A stretch of 64,000 nucleotides of DNA, taken from the NCBI GenBank assembly GCA_003170825.1, contig PMYL01000054.1, forward strand, positions 1 to 64,000. The letters run 5' to 3'. This document shows positions 6,744 through 14,580 of this stretch, in pieces. The notes below the pieces were generated by a model that was not told the origin of the DNA, did no database searches, and saw only the letters and a program-made list of their open reading frames with translations. Both the position numbers and the translations under genes were made by a program. The DNA comes from Acidobacteriaceae bacterium (GTDB lineage Bacteria > Acidobacteriota > Terriglobia > Terriglobales > Acidobacteriaceae). The stretch's first letter is position 1. The number at the start of each line of letters is the position of its first letter.

Positions 6744-8876
6744 ATGCCGAGCCTCAACGGGACAAAGCCGTCCTCAGTTTTGCGCAGCAGGGTGTGGGGA
6801 GTTCTCACACTGCTGTGTGTTTTTTCAACCCTAGCAGTGGGGCAAGTCCGGCTGCTGCCGGTGCCCCGCGAGGCGCATTTTGCGGGGGAGACGGCACTGC
6901 CGGCAACGATTGCTGTCAGCGTGCCCGGCCACGACGCGGAAGACGCATTTGCGGCACGTGATCTGGAAGAGGCGATGAAGGCAGCGGGGCTCCGCGGCAC
7001 AGGCGCCGAGAAGGCAGGCTACAGGGTGGTGCTGTTGCGAACCGGCTCGGCGGCTGCGAAGGCACAGCTAGCCGGGCTCGGCCTGCCATTCGACGCGGCG
7101 ATGGAGGCCGAGGGCTATGTGCTGGCGGTCAAGCCGCATGAGGCCTTTGTCGTTGCCGCCTCCAGCTCCGGCGTCTTTTATGGGGTGCAAACGCTCAAGC
7201 AGTTGCTTCCGCTTCCCGGCGGCAAGCGGGTGCTCCCCACGGGCACGGTGCGCGACTGGCCGGCGATGAAGTATCGCGGCATCGACGACGACCTCTCCCG
7301 CGGTCCCTTTCCCACGCTGGAGTTCCAGAAGCATCAGATTCGGGTCTTCGCCTCCTACAAGATCAATATCTATTCGCCTTACATCGAGCACACGCTGCTC
7401 TATGCCGATCAACCGTTGGCTGCTCCTCCGGGCGGCGCGCTGACACCGGCCGATGTGGCAGAGCTGGTGGCGTACGCCCGCCTGTATCACGTGACGATCG
7501 TGCCCGAGCAGGAAGCCTTCGGGCATCTTCACCAGGTGCTGAAGTACGACCTGTACAAGGATGTGGCCGAGACGCCGCATGGCCATGTATTGGCTCCCGG
7601 CCAGCCGGAGACTCTGCCGCTGATCCACAACTGGTTTACGCAGATTGCCCAGGAGTTCCCGTCGCCCTTCCTGCACATCGGGGCCGATGAGACCTTCGAT
7701 CTGGGCATGGGCCGCACCAGGCCGCAGGTGCAGGCGCGGGGCTATGGGCCGGTCTACGTCGATTTTCTGAAGCAGATTCACGAGGATCTGGCGCCGCTGC
7801 ATCGCCGCCTGCTGTTCTGGGGAGATATAGGCGGGGCCGACCCGGCGGCTGTGGCCGGGCTGCCCAAGGACATGATCGCCGTGCCCTGGAACTATTGGGA
7901 CACCAAGGGCTTCGACAAGATGATCGAGCCCTTTGCCAAGGCCGGGATCGAGACCTGGGTGTCCCCCGGCGACGCCAACTGGAATCAAGTGTATCCCGTG
8001 GCCAAGACGGCCTTCGGAAACATCCAGGGCTTCATTCGCGACGGCCAGCGGCTGGGTTCCACGGGCGCTCTGACGACGGTGTGGAACGACGACGGCGAGG
8101 GTCTCTTCAATATGGACTGGTACGGCGTGCTGTTTGGCGCGGTGGCGGCATGGCAGCCAGGAGAGAGTTCGATCCCCACCTACCAGGAGGGCTATGGGCA
8201 GACCTTCCATGGCGATGCCAGCGGCAAGGTGGACGAGGCTGAGAAGGAATTGATGGCCGCGCACGAGGCTTTGGAACAGGCGCGCTCCGGATTGACCAGC
8301 GACGAACTGTTCTGGTTGGACCCGTGGAGCGTGGAAGGCCAGGAGGCGTCGGCGAAGATTTTGCCGGTAGCGGTGGATTTGCGGACTCATGCCGAGCGCG
8401 CCATTGTGCTGGTTGCGGAAGCGCGCGCGGCGAATCCGCAATTGAAGGAAGTGGACGCGTTGACGGCGATGGATATGGGAGCGCGGCGCCTTGACCTGAT
8501 CGGCTTGAAGTTTGAACTGGGCCAGGAGATTGCCGACACGTATGCGCAGGCGCTGGCGCAACAGCACGACAAGGCGCGCCGCGCGGAGACGCAAAACATT
8601 CTGGATGAGATCGGCAGCATGTTTGGCCGTTGCCAGGACCTGCGCGATGCCTACTCCGCCGCAAAGGGCGAGTACAGCCAGGTCTGGCTGAGCGAAAACC
8701 GCCCCTATTGGCTGAACAATGTGACCGTACGCTACGACCTCGCGATTGAAAAGTGGCAGCAACGCGGCGACCTGTTCCTGGAGGGGATTCGCGGCTGGGA
8801 TAACGGCAGGGATCTGCCACCGGCTACTGCGCTCGGGCTACCGGCAGCGGCCACGCAGCAGGGCAGCGGGCGCTGA
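6744..8876 (+). CDS. Secreted GH20 beta-N-acetylhexosaminidase-like glycoside hydrolase
   Basis: 710 aa. A signal peptide (RSRVWGVLTLLCVFSTLAVG, cleavage before Q) starts the protein when the ATG at 6744 is used; AAGGTGAT precedes it, whereas the ATG at 6708 has no ribosome site. A GH20b-type N-terminal domain (about 35-170) precedes the TIM barrel, which begins at DWPAMKYRGIDDD. The catalytic Asp-Glu pair is in HIGADETFDLG (about D315-E316): Asp orients the substrate acetamido group and Glu is the acid. A helical region of about 250 residues follows the barrel. It probably releases GlcNAc or GalNAc from chitin or glycans outside the inner membrane. Its 3' end is within a few bases of a truncated GTPase gene on the other strand. 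Confidence 0.85.
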   Translation: MPSLNGTKPSSVLRSRVWGVLTLLCVFSTLAVGQVRLLPVPREAHFAGETALPATIAVSVPGHDAEDAFAARDLEEAMKAAGLRGTGAEKAGYRVVLLRTGSAAAKAQLAGLGLPFDAAMEAEGYVLAVKPHEAFVVAASSSGVFYGVQTLKQLLPLPGGKRVLPTGTVRDWPAMKYRGIDDDLSRGPFPTLEFQKHQIRVFASYKINIYSPYIEHTLLYADQPLAAPPGGALTPADVAELVAYARLYHVTIVPEQEAFGHLHQVLKYDLYKDVAETPHGHVLAPGQPETLPLIHNWFTQIAQEFPSPFLHIGADETFDLGMGRTRPQVQARGYGPVYVDFLKQIHEDLAPLHRRLLFWGDIGGADPAAVAGLPKDMIAVPWNYWDTKGFDKMIEPFAKAGIETWVSPGDANWNQVYPVAKTAFGNIQGFIRDGQRLGSTGALTTVWNDDGEGLFNMDWYGVLFGAVAAWQPGESSIPTYQEGYGQTFHGDASGKVDEAEKELMAAHEALEQARSGLTSDELFWLDPWSVEGQEASAKILPVAVDLRTHAERAIVLVAEARAANPQLKEVDALTAMDMGARRLDLIGLKFELGQEIADTYAQALAQQHDKARRAETQNILDEIGSMFGRCQDLRDAYSAAKGEYSQVWLSENRPYWLNNVTVRYDLAIEKWQQRGDLFLEGIRGWDNGRDLPPATALGLPAAATQQGSGR

Positions 8877-8878
8877 CG

Positions 8879-9167
8879 CACGCTGCCGGCGTTGTTCCGT
8901 ACTTGACCCTGGTAATAACAGACGTGAGGGGCAGAATTTCCGCGCCCAGCAGCGCATTGATTAGAGAACTCTTGCCTCGTTCATCTGGCCCAATACGGCC
9001 AGATTGAAGCGATTCTTCGCCAACTTCTCAGAGAGTGCGGCGAGGGGCGCATGCAAATCGCCGCTGCGGTTGCGTTGAGCAAGAGCGATGAGCAAATCTA
9101 TGGAGCGCAACAGGGCTTCGCGATCCGAGGGGAGCGTGCCGCGCTTGCAGGCTGCGGAGTGTGTCAT
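8879..9167 (-). pseudogene. Dynamin-family GTPase remnant, frameshifted and truncated
   Basis: Read on the minus strand from 9167, the frame gives a helical N-terminus ending RFNLAVLGQM, the lead-in to the P-loop of bacterial dynamin-like proteins. It then hits a stop at 8961. In the +1 frame from about 8979 the match continues as RGKSSLINALLGAE and on to LTSVITRVKYGTTP, so one base is missing at about 8980, between AA and CGA (expected MKRGKSS). Similarity ends near 8884, about 8 bp beyond the GH20 stop; the following codons are GH20 3' sequence read backwards. Only about 95 of the usual 500 or more residues remain. The start overlaps the upstream gene by ATGA with GGAG before it. Confidence 0.75.
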
Positions 9168-9661
9168 AGTTTCTCCTTCGATTCATGAGCCGCGCTCAAC
9201 TCCTCCCGGACATAACGTTCCATGCTTCCAGCCATGGAGCGAAGTTCGTTGATCACCTCATTGAGTCCTTCTACCGCATCCTCGGGGACGGCCCCGCAGC
9301 CGCGCATGTGTCTGGGCTTGAGTTCCTCGATCGCGATGTCCACAAATGCAAGGTCTGTCAGCAGCGATTGTGTTACAGGAATCTCCGGCGGTTCCGGCCT
9401 CATGTGTTGCCAGGCCAGAGTTCGCAGCAGTTGAGACCGGAGACGGCTTATATGGTCTTCTATCACCCGTGCCTGCGCCGGAGTAATGTCGATGACATAG
9501 CGGGGAAACGGAGATTGCGATGTTGCGGAATGGAGAGCGTGTTCCATGTCGCAGAGTAATTGGTCAATGTATTTGCACGTGATGCTCAAGCGTCTCTGCT
9601 GGGCATCGTTCAGCTCCCCAGGGAATCGCGTCCTTTCAATTGCCGGTTCCGATTCGGGCAT
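9164..9661 (-). CDS. Hypothetical protein translationally coupled to the broken dynamin-like gene
   Basis: 165 aa, not recognised. It is soluble and mostly helical, rich in Glu, Arg and Leu (for example ARVIEDHISRLRSQLL and GLNEVINELRSMAGSMERYVREEL), with no signal peptide or membrane segment. It overlaps the start of the dynamin-like remnant by 4 bases (ATGA), so the two were an operon and it may have been a partner of the GTPase. Its upstream region (9662-9735) carries a segment similar to the one upstream of the antiporter gene at 11464-11515, which suggests shared control with the antiporter/stress-protein operon. Confidence 0.6.
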   Translation of the reverse strand: MPESEPAIERTRFPGELNDAQQRRLSITCKYIDQLLCDMEHALHSATSQSPFPRYVIDITPAQARVIEDHISRLRSQLLRTLAWQHMRPEPPEIPVTQSLLTDLAFVDIAIEELKPRHMRGCGAVPEDAVEGLNEVINELRSMAGSMERYVREELSAAHESKEKL

Positions 9662-9687
9662 GACTCCTCCAAGTGTTTTTCAGCTTC

Positions 9688-9728
9688 GAGGAGTCATCTG
9701 CCCAATTGAGCGGTTTCAGGTGGACTCC
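9688..9728 (-). promoter_or_regulatory. Shared upstream element, copy A
   Basis: Between usp and the 165-aa gene. It contains AGGAGTCATCTGCCC, then GCGGTTTCAGGTGGACTCC. The GGAGTC and GACTCC ends form an inverted repeat. A matching arrangement (AGGAGTCAT, TCTG-CC, GCGGTT, AGGTG-ACTCC) occurs at 11464-11515, also just upstream of a minus-strand gene. Probably a binding site or promoter region common to both transcripts; the factor is unknown. Confidence 0.45.
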
Positions 9729-9735
9729 TTCCCAA

Positions 9736-10173
9736 TCAATGCACGATCATCACTGGACAATGGGCATACTTGAGAACGCGCTCCGAGTTCGAGCCCAGCA
9801 TCCAGCGATGAAGGATGGTGTGGCTGCGCTTGCCCATCACAATGAGACTGGCCTGGACGGCGTCCGCCCGGTGAAGGATCTGTTCCGCCGGATGGCCCAC
9901 GACGACATCGGTTTCGAGTTCAATCTCCTTTTGCCTGGCGCGCTCGCGGATCGGAGCGAAACTGCGCTCATAGCGCTCACGCCCGTCATCGAGGACCGCG
10001 TTGAACTCCGCGCTCTCGGCAGGTTCCGGCGGCCGGATCACAGCCAGGACGAATAGTTTGGCTTTCATATCCCCAGCCATCGACAGGGCAACATCCAAAG
10101 CGTGCTCCGCATGCGGAGACGCGTCGAATGCAACCAGTATCCTTTGGAATCCAACAAAAACCGGGCTTCCCAT
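9736..10173 (-). CDS. Universal stress protein (UspA family)
   Basis: 145-aa cytoplasmic single Usp domain. The N-terminal ILVAFDASPHAEHALDVAL segment and C-terminal LGSNSERVLKYAHCPVMIV are typical. The ATP-binding signature G-X2-G-X9-G-S/T appears here as GKRSHTILHRWMLGS, with Ser in place of the second Gly, so nucleotide binding may be weakened. It lies 9 bases downstream of the antiporter gene on the same strand and is almost certainly cotranscribed with it. Usp-antiporter pairs are common and suggest a role in ionic or pH stress. The exact function is not determinable. Confidence 0.88.
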   Translation of the reverse strand: MGSPVFVGFQRILVAFDASPHAEHALDVALSMAGDMKAKLFVLAVIRPPEPAESAEFNAVLDDGRERYERSFAPIRERARQKEIELETDVVVGHPAEQILHRADAVQASLIVMGKRSHTILHRWMLGSNSERVLKYAHCPVMIVH

Positions 10174-10182
10174 GGGTTTGAC

Positions 10183-11397
10183 CTATACCTCTTCCGCAAC
10201 GGCCGCCCGCTGCACTGCTGGTTCCGATTTCTTGCTTGTTAGCGCGTGGGGAAGGAGATGGTGGGGCAGGAAGAACGAGTTCGCAATCACGGTCGGAATC
10301 ACCGCGCTCGCAATCACCGTGCCCACCAGGTAGGAATACTGGGCTGGAGTGATGATATTATGACTCAGGCCAAAGAGCGCGGAGATGGTGCCGAAGGTGA
10401 GGCCGGTCGACATCATCAGCGTGTAGTAAGTGCCGGAGTTGCCTTCGTACCGGTGCGCCCGGACAGCCGGAAACACAACAGCAGCCTTGGTCAGCATCTT
10501 GGCCAGGAACAGGATGAGCATCGTGAAGGGGGCGGCGATCAGCGCCGGCACCGAGACAAACGATCCGGCGCGGATGAAGTAGAACGGCGTGAGCAATCCG
10601 AACGTAAGCGTGCGCAGACGGCGAATGAGCAAGTGATCTTTGCCCACGGTTCCCGCCAAAACCATGCCGATCATGTATGCCGGAAGCACTGCTTCGCTTC
10701 CAGCCCAGACGGCCAGTCCGCCCATGGCAAACAGAAGAAAGAGAATGTACTTGGCTTCGATTTCGGAGACGCGCCCGCCGTATTTCCTGAAGAACCACGG
10801 TGTAAGGAATGGCAGGGCTGCGAAGACCGCCACCGAAACGGCTATAAAGATCAGCGTCTTGATGGTGAACGGCGAGAAGATCAGTCCCAGTGCAATCACG
10901 GTTCCGAGGTCGTTGATGAAGCACGCGGCGAGGATGGACTTACCGTACTCCGTAACATTGAAGCCAAGCTCCAGCATCACCGAATAGACCACGGCAATCG
11001 AAGTCGTGGAAAGAGCGACGCCGCAGAGCCAACTGGACATGATCGACCAGTGCAGCACGAAATGCGCGATGGCCGTGCAACCGAGAAAGGGACCGGAAAA
11101 ACCCGCCAGTCCGATGACCAGCGCTTCGCGCCACTTGGTTTTGAAGATGGTTGGATCGAGCTCCGCGCCGGCAAGAAAGGTCAGGACGATGGCTCCTGTC
11201 CCAGCCAGAAATGTAATCCACTGTGTGTTGCCAAGCAGGCCGCCTTGCACAAAAAACGCGACCACAACCAACTGGGCCCCCGTGCCCACCACGATTTCAG
11301 TAAGCGCCGTCGAGATCCTGAACCAGATCGCCAACAGCGTCGCGGCCAAAGCCAGACCCACCCACAGAGCAGACAAAGCCCAAGTGTTCGTCATCAA
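10183..11397 (-). CDS. CPA2-family cation/proton antiporter
   Basis: 404-aa inner-membrane protein with about 12 hydrophobic segments, the Na+/H+ exchanger (KefB/NapA-like) fold. Visible features are an early STALTEIVVG segment, the unwound-helix region FLAGAELDP (helix 4), CFINDLGTVIALG carrying the conserved Asn-Asp expected in the ion site, and GLTFGTISALFGLS near the C-terminus. There is no C-terminal TrkA-N/RCK domain, so it is an antiporter module without KefB-type gating. It is first gene of an operon with the stress protein; the upstream region carries regulatory element copy B. The cation (Na+ or K+) cannot be assigned. Confidence 0.85.
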   Translation of the reverse strand: MMTNTWALSALWVGLALAATLLAIWFRISTALTEIVVGTGAQLVVVAFFVQGGLLGNTQWITFLAGTGAIVLTFLAGAELDPTIFKTKWREALVIGLAGFSGPFLGCTAIAHFVLHWSIMSSWLCGVALSTTSIAVVYSVMLELGFNVTEYGKSILAACFINDLGTVIALGLIFSPFTIKTLIFIAVSVAVFAALPFLTPWFFRKYGGRVSEIEAKYILFLLFAMGGLAVWAGSEAVLPAYMIGMVLAGTVGKDHLLIRRLRTLTFGLLTPFYFIRAGSFVSVPALIAAPFTMLILFLAKMLTKAAVVFPAVRAHRYEGNSGTYYTLMMSTGLTFGTISALFGLSHNIITPAQYSYLVGTVIASAVIPTVIANSFFLPHHLLPHALTSKKSEPAVQRAAVAEEV

Positions 11398-11704
11398 AGC
11401 AAACTCCTAGGTTTTCATTCAGGGAACTGGCCGGGACATAACTCCGCGACAGGATTCCCTGTCAGGAGTCATCATCTGTCCGGCCTATTGGGTGGACAGC
11501 GGTTAAAGGTGAACTCCCTCACCGTAACCAACACTCCACTACACATCAAGACGCGGCAGTCTGTCAAGTATGGTCGACGAAGATCGCACTCTCATGCGAA
11601 AGGCCCGCACTCGGTTTCACCTCCCGTTGAGGGTGAGGGTGCTGTCAAGGCATCTCGCCTCAAGAATTCGCTCCAAAGTGGACTGCGTTTCTTGACGCAC
11701 AGAA
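11398..11704. other. Intergenic region upstream of the antiporter
   Basis: 307 bp without a convincing gene. It holds the antiporter leader and, at 11464-11515, copy B of the shared element (AGGAGTCATCATCTG, then GCGGTTAAAGGTGAACTCC). The remainder shows nothing I recognise. Confidence 0.5.
11464..11515 (-). promoter_or_regulatory. Shared upstream element, copy B
   Basis: Lies 67-118 bp upstream of the antiporter start. The same blocks as copy A (9688-9728) occur in the same order, with a somewhat longer central spacer. The paired conservation upstream of two different minus-strand transcripts is the evidence for a regulatory role. Confidence 0.45.
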
Positions 11705-12091
11705 ATGCACTGCAAACGGATGTTGCATAAGCCGGCCCTCAGGCTGGAACTGCCAAAGCTGACATTCCAGGTCATACGGAGGACGATTGCGACGCTCACC
11801 CAAAAGAAGGGCGCGGTCAAAGACGTGCAGGGGCTGCTTCGGCACTCGCGCACAGCAACCACGACCGATGTTTATATGCAGAAGATTCCTGAGAGCGTGC
11901 AGGCCACAGTCAACTCCATCAGCCAGGAGTTGAGAAAGTCACGGCTTGTTCGGAATCGCAGGACGAGCGCCAAGAGCATCTCGCGGATGGATAGCACTTT
12001 TTGGAGGCGGTCAGCCAATCGCAACGGCGCCGGTCGAAATTTGACGCAAATGACGCCAATCTGGAAAGAAGGGAGCCTGATAAGTCTTTGA
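11705..12091 (+). pseudogene. Tyrosine integrase remnant (C-terminal catalytic part)
   Basis: The segment LPKLTFQVIRRTIATL through GAVKDVQGLLRHSRTATTTDVYMQ is the end of a phage-type tyrosine recombinase: the HSR block (equivalent to the H-x-x-R region) and the nucleophile Tyr in DVYMQ are visible. The N-terminal arm-binding and core domains and the first catalytic Arg are missing, and a stop lies in frame just upstream of 11705, so it is a fragment. Its stop codon (12089-12091) lies inside the 66-bp att repeat, the usual position of an integrase next to its tRNA attachment site. It lies just outside the EPS island and probably marks an older element in the same tRNA. Confidence 0.75.
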
Positions 12092-12146
12092 TTCTATGGT
12101 GGACCTGGTCGGGATCGAACCGACGACCTCTTCCATGCCATGGAAG
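12081..12146 (-). repeat. att copy: 3' half of tRNA-Ala(GGC), left boundary of island
   Basis: 66 bp matching 49419-49484 with two mismatches (12109 T versus C; 12122 A versus G). On the minus strand it covers the anticodon arm (loop ATGGCAT), variable loop, T arm, acceptor 3' strand and CCA of tRNA-Ala plus 16 bp downstream. The 5' half of a tRNA is absent, so it is not a functional gene. The two mismatches are paired positions in the T stem (GTCGG/CCGAC here, GCCGG/CCGGC in the intact gene), a compensatory change. It is the direct repeat expected at one end of an element integrated into the tRNA 3' half. Confidence 0.85.
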
Positions 12147-12809
12147 TTCCAAGATGGCGTTTTATTGACGGCAAAGGACTTATGAGTCGACTGAGTCGGC
12201 AAAACCGGCCCAATGGGCGCTAAATGCTATCAATTTGCTACCAAATTTCCAACCGAGCGGGCTCGGGCAGACCTGTGGGGGATCAGCCCGATTCTCTTGT
12301 CTTGCCTCCCCGGTCCGTGGCTGCTTCCAGAAGGCCGGCATCTCCATGATGGCGCCTTTCTGGCCTGCGAGCACAGTCGCGGCGTTGCGCACACCCGGGT
12401 TAGAGAATCTCGCGGGTAATCCTCCAGACCCAGGCACACTCCAGATTGTGGGCACTTGGGTCAAGTAAATACCCATGTCTGGATATTCTCGGAACTAGGG
12501 GGATGTTCAGATTAAGGGATGGCGATTTGCTTTTTGCATCAACTGAGTACCATGTGCGTCGTTCGAATTGCCTGTAGCCGACCGCCGAGAACCTCACGTA
12601 GTTCTCATTCTAGATAAACTCGGCACTCGTTCCGAGGAGACCCTCTCACTCGACGACAAGCCGTCAACATCGAAATCGCGCGCTCAGCATCCAAGCCGTC
12701 GAGCTCTCCACCATCGAACACCTGCGCGCCGCCCTGATCGCTGCCGGACTGGAAACCGAGCTCCCGCTGCCCTTAGGAGGGCTGCGATTGCCGTGGCCCT
12801 CTTCAGACC
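12147..12809. other. Intergenic region at the island's left end
   Basis: About 660 bp without a recognisable complete gene. Short open frames on both strands (for example 12180-12476 minus and 12568-12828 plus) lack ribosome sites and family similarity. A stretch near 12705-12760 would read IEHLRAALIAAGLETE in one frame, reminiscent of a transposase N-terminus but too short to call. Probably degraded mobile DNA. Confidence 0.5.
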
Positions 12810-13574
12810 CTACTGTCCAAAATGGTAGGTCAACCCCAAATTGGCGTTCATTACGTCGAGGCCAGGGTTGACTGGTACTATGAAGTCGTTCGAAAAATGA
12901 AAATCGCTGAAGAGGCCCAGGCGCAAATCCCATCGTTCGTTCATTTTGACTTCCACGCCAGTGGCAGACTGCAAGCTGAAGTTCACATAAGTCGCCTCCT
13001 GCGAAAGCACCTTTTGGGGGAAGACGAGTATCCCGCCCTTGGCCGTCAGGTAGGGCTTAATAGCCTTGTGGTCCCGCCACAGCATGCGGAAGCCGATCGG
13101 CGAAATTCCTATCCCAGGCACGATGTGATGGTCAGGGCTCGTTGGATCGCCCCAGATATCTTGTGTGAGTGGTGCGTCAAGAAGAACCAATGGCAGAAAC
13201 TCCGCCACGTAGTCCACCCGTGCTCCCAGGAAACGGCCCCAGGAATGACGGTCGTACTCTAATCCCCCCGTGTAGAGATGGCAGCCTGACCCGCTGGCGA
13301 AGATTTTGTAATGACCGTAGGAAGCCAATCCCTCCACAGTGAGTTCGCTCTCAACCGGCTTCCTGGCAGGGGTCTTCGTCGTCACCCCGGTCTCCATCTC
13401 CGCCGGGGTGTCCGTTACTACCGCTGCCTCCGTCTCCTGGGATTGCGCGAGTTGGGGTGCAAGAAGGCAGAGCGCGGCCAGAATGAAAAGGCAATTGAGG
13501 CGGAAGTTGCCGGCGAAGCAGCGCTCTCTCGCGCGCGGGGCGAATACAGACTCACAAACTTGATTGTTCGGCAA
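12810..13574 (-). CDS. Outer-membrane acyloxyacyl hydrolase / lipid A deacylase-like (PagL family)
   Basis: About 254 aa. An N-terminal hydrophobic signal (CLFILAALCLLAPQLAQS) is followed by a linker rich in Thr/Pro/Glu and a domain of alternating beta strands ending LGLTYHFGQ, an outer-membrane barrel. The segment DFHFSNDFIVPVNPGLDVM matches the PagL active-site region, where His and Ser of H-x-S-N are catalytic. PagL removes the 3-O acyl chain of lipid A from the outer leaflet. The assigned start is TTG at 13574; there is no ATG before the signal peptide, so the true start is uncertain. It lies in the island beside another barrel protein and the polysaccharide genes. Confidence 0.65.
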   Translation of the reverse strand: MPNNQVCESVFAPRARERCFAGNFRLNCLFILAALCLLAPQLAQSQETEAAVVTDTPAEMETGVTTKTPARKPVESELTVEGLASYGHYKIFASGSGCHLYTGGLEYDRHSWGRFLGARVDYVAEFLPLVLLDAPLTQDIWGDPTSPDHHIVPGIGISPIGFRMLWRDHKAIKPYLTAKGGILVFPQKVLSQEATYVNFSLQSATGVEVKMNERWDLRLGLFSDFHFSNDFIVPVNPGLDVMNANLGLTYHFGQ

Positions 13575-13902
13575 GGGTCACCCGGTTAGTTGAACTGGAA
13601 GGTCCTTTTTCTGCATTGACTTGCTCCAAGTTAAACGGTCTTGAACGGTTTCGCAACTCCAAAAACGGCCTCCGTGTCCGAAGGACAGAGCGATTCCAGG
13701 CCCGTCCGCGGAATCAGGCTACACGGAAGCTGGGCGTTAGCTCACGGTTCAGGGATTCGCATGAACAGACGCTGTCTGACCGCAGCCTATCAAAGGGGTG
13801 CTGGTGAGGTCGGAAAGCCGGAAGTCATCCGGACGAGTCATCCCAACTGCTGAGTGGCAGTTCCCGACAGACGGCGCTTTCGCCGACTTCACACCGCCGA
13901 CC
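13575..13902. other. Intergenic gap
   Basis: About 330 bp between two minus-strand outer-membrane protein genes. I see no coding potential, repeat or RNA gene in it. Confidence 0.5.
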
Positions 13903-14478
13903 CTAGAACTGCCAGACCAATCCACTGGAGATGCGGCCGAAATCGGTGGGCAGGCCGGGGATCCGGTATGGGACTAACGTTACTGGGTGCTCGAGGGAGA
14001 AATAGGAGTACTGAAAGCCGCCGTCCACACGGAAAGCGATGTGCCGCGTGAGGGGCGTGTCCAGGCCGCCGCCGAAGAGAGCTGCAAACGAGGCGGTTTG
14101 GCCGATTGCATTGTTTGCCGCCCAACTTTTGTTCGCGCCGCCGACTCCCCCCAATCCCTCCGCAAAAACGGATTCTCTGCCGATCCGCCAGGTGTATTGC
14201 CCGCCGCCCATGATGAAATAGGGGTGTTGCGGCGCGCCCAGGTTGGTCCCTCTGTATGCGGAGGCGTCGACCTTGAAACGCAAGCGGTGCCAGGACGGAA
14301 AGGCCACGGCGGCATCGAATCCGTTCAGCGGCTGGTGGGATCCGGGTACTCCATTCAAGGAATTGGAGAGGAAAGCATAGCCGACGTAGATCTGGTAGCG
14401 CGCGGGGGCCTGCGATTGGGCGTGGAGGGCGGACGACAGGCACAGCAGCGCGATCAGCGAGAAGAGATGAGACGGCAT
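13903..14478 (-). CDS. Outer-membrane beta-barrel protein
   Basis: 191 aa. The signal peptide is MPSHLFSLIALLCLSSALHAQ, cleaved after AHA-type ALHAQ. The mature protein alternates polar and aromatic or aliphatic residues (RYQIYVGYAFLSNSL, FIMGGGQYTWRIG, FRVDGGFQYSYFSL) and ends GLVWQF, a C-terminal Phe as used by the BAM insertion machinery. It fits the OmpA-like or porin-family small barrel group. No enzymatic motif is visible. Function unknown; it could be a structural or adhesion-related surface protein of the island. Confidence 0.7.
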   Translation of the reverse strand: MPSHLFSLIALLCLSSALHAQSQAPARYQIYVGYAFLSNSLNGVPGSHQPLNGFDAAVAFPSWHRLRFKVDASAYRGTNLGAPQHPYFIMGGGQYTWRIGRESVFAEGLGGVGGANKSWAANNAIGQTASFAALFGGGLDTPLTRHIAFRVDGGFQYSYFSLEHPVTLVPYRIPGLPTDFGRISSGLVWQF

Positions 14479-14549
14479 TCAGGGCCTCGGGGTATGTAGT
14501 CTCTCCATATTATCTTGTCGGTTTGGCTGTTGGGAATCAGCAGGCCGGC

Positions 14550-14580
14550 GATCAGCGATCAGCGATCAGTGATCAGCGAT
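14550..14580. repeat. 7-bp tandem repeat (GATCAGC type)
   Basis: About four and a half copies of GATCAGC (one reads GATCAGT) between the barrel gene and the GT2 gene. Similar TCAG-containing 7-bp repeats occur at 51348-51380 and, less regularly, 60667-60693. Confidence 0.7.

Noticed and set aside
7068-8762. Long open frame on the minus strand (564 codons) within the GH20 gene
   Set aside because: Antisense shadow of a high-GC coding region; the plus-strand GH20 has a signal peptide and catalytic motif, while the minus frame has no motif.
10246-11730. 494-codon plus-strand frame opposite the antiporter
   Set aside because: Composition is rich in Arg/Gln/His/Gly, as expected for the reverse of a hydrophobic membrane protein.
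12107-12150. Second tRNA-Ala gene at the left att site
   Set aside because: Only the 3' half (anticodon arm to CCA) is present; no D arm or 5' acceptor strand.
12180-12476. 98-codon minus-strand frame next to the left att copy
   Set aside because: No start signal or family similarity; may be part of degraded integrase or mobile DNA but cannot be supported.
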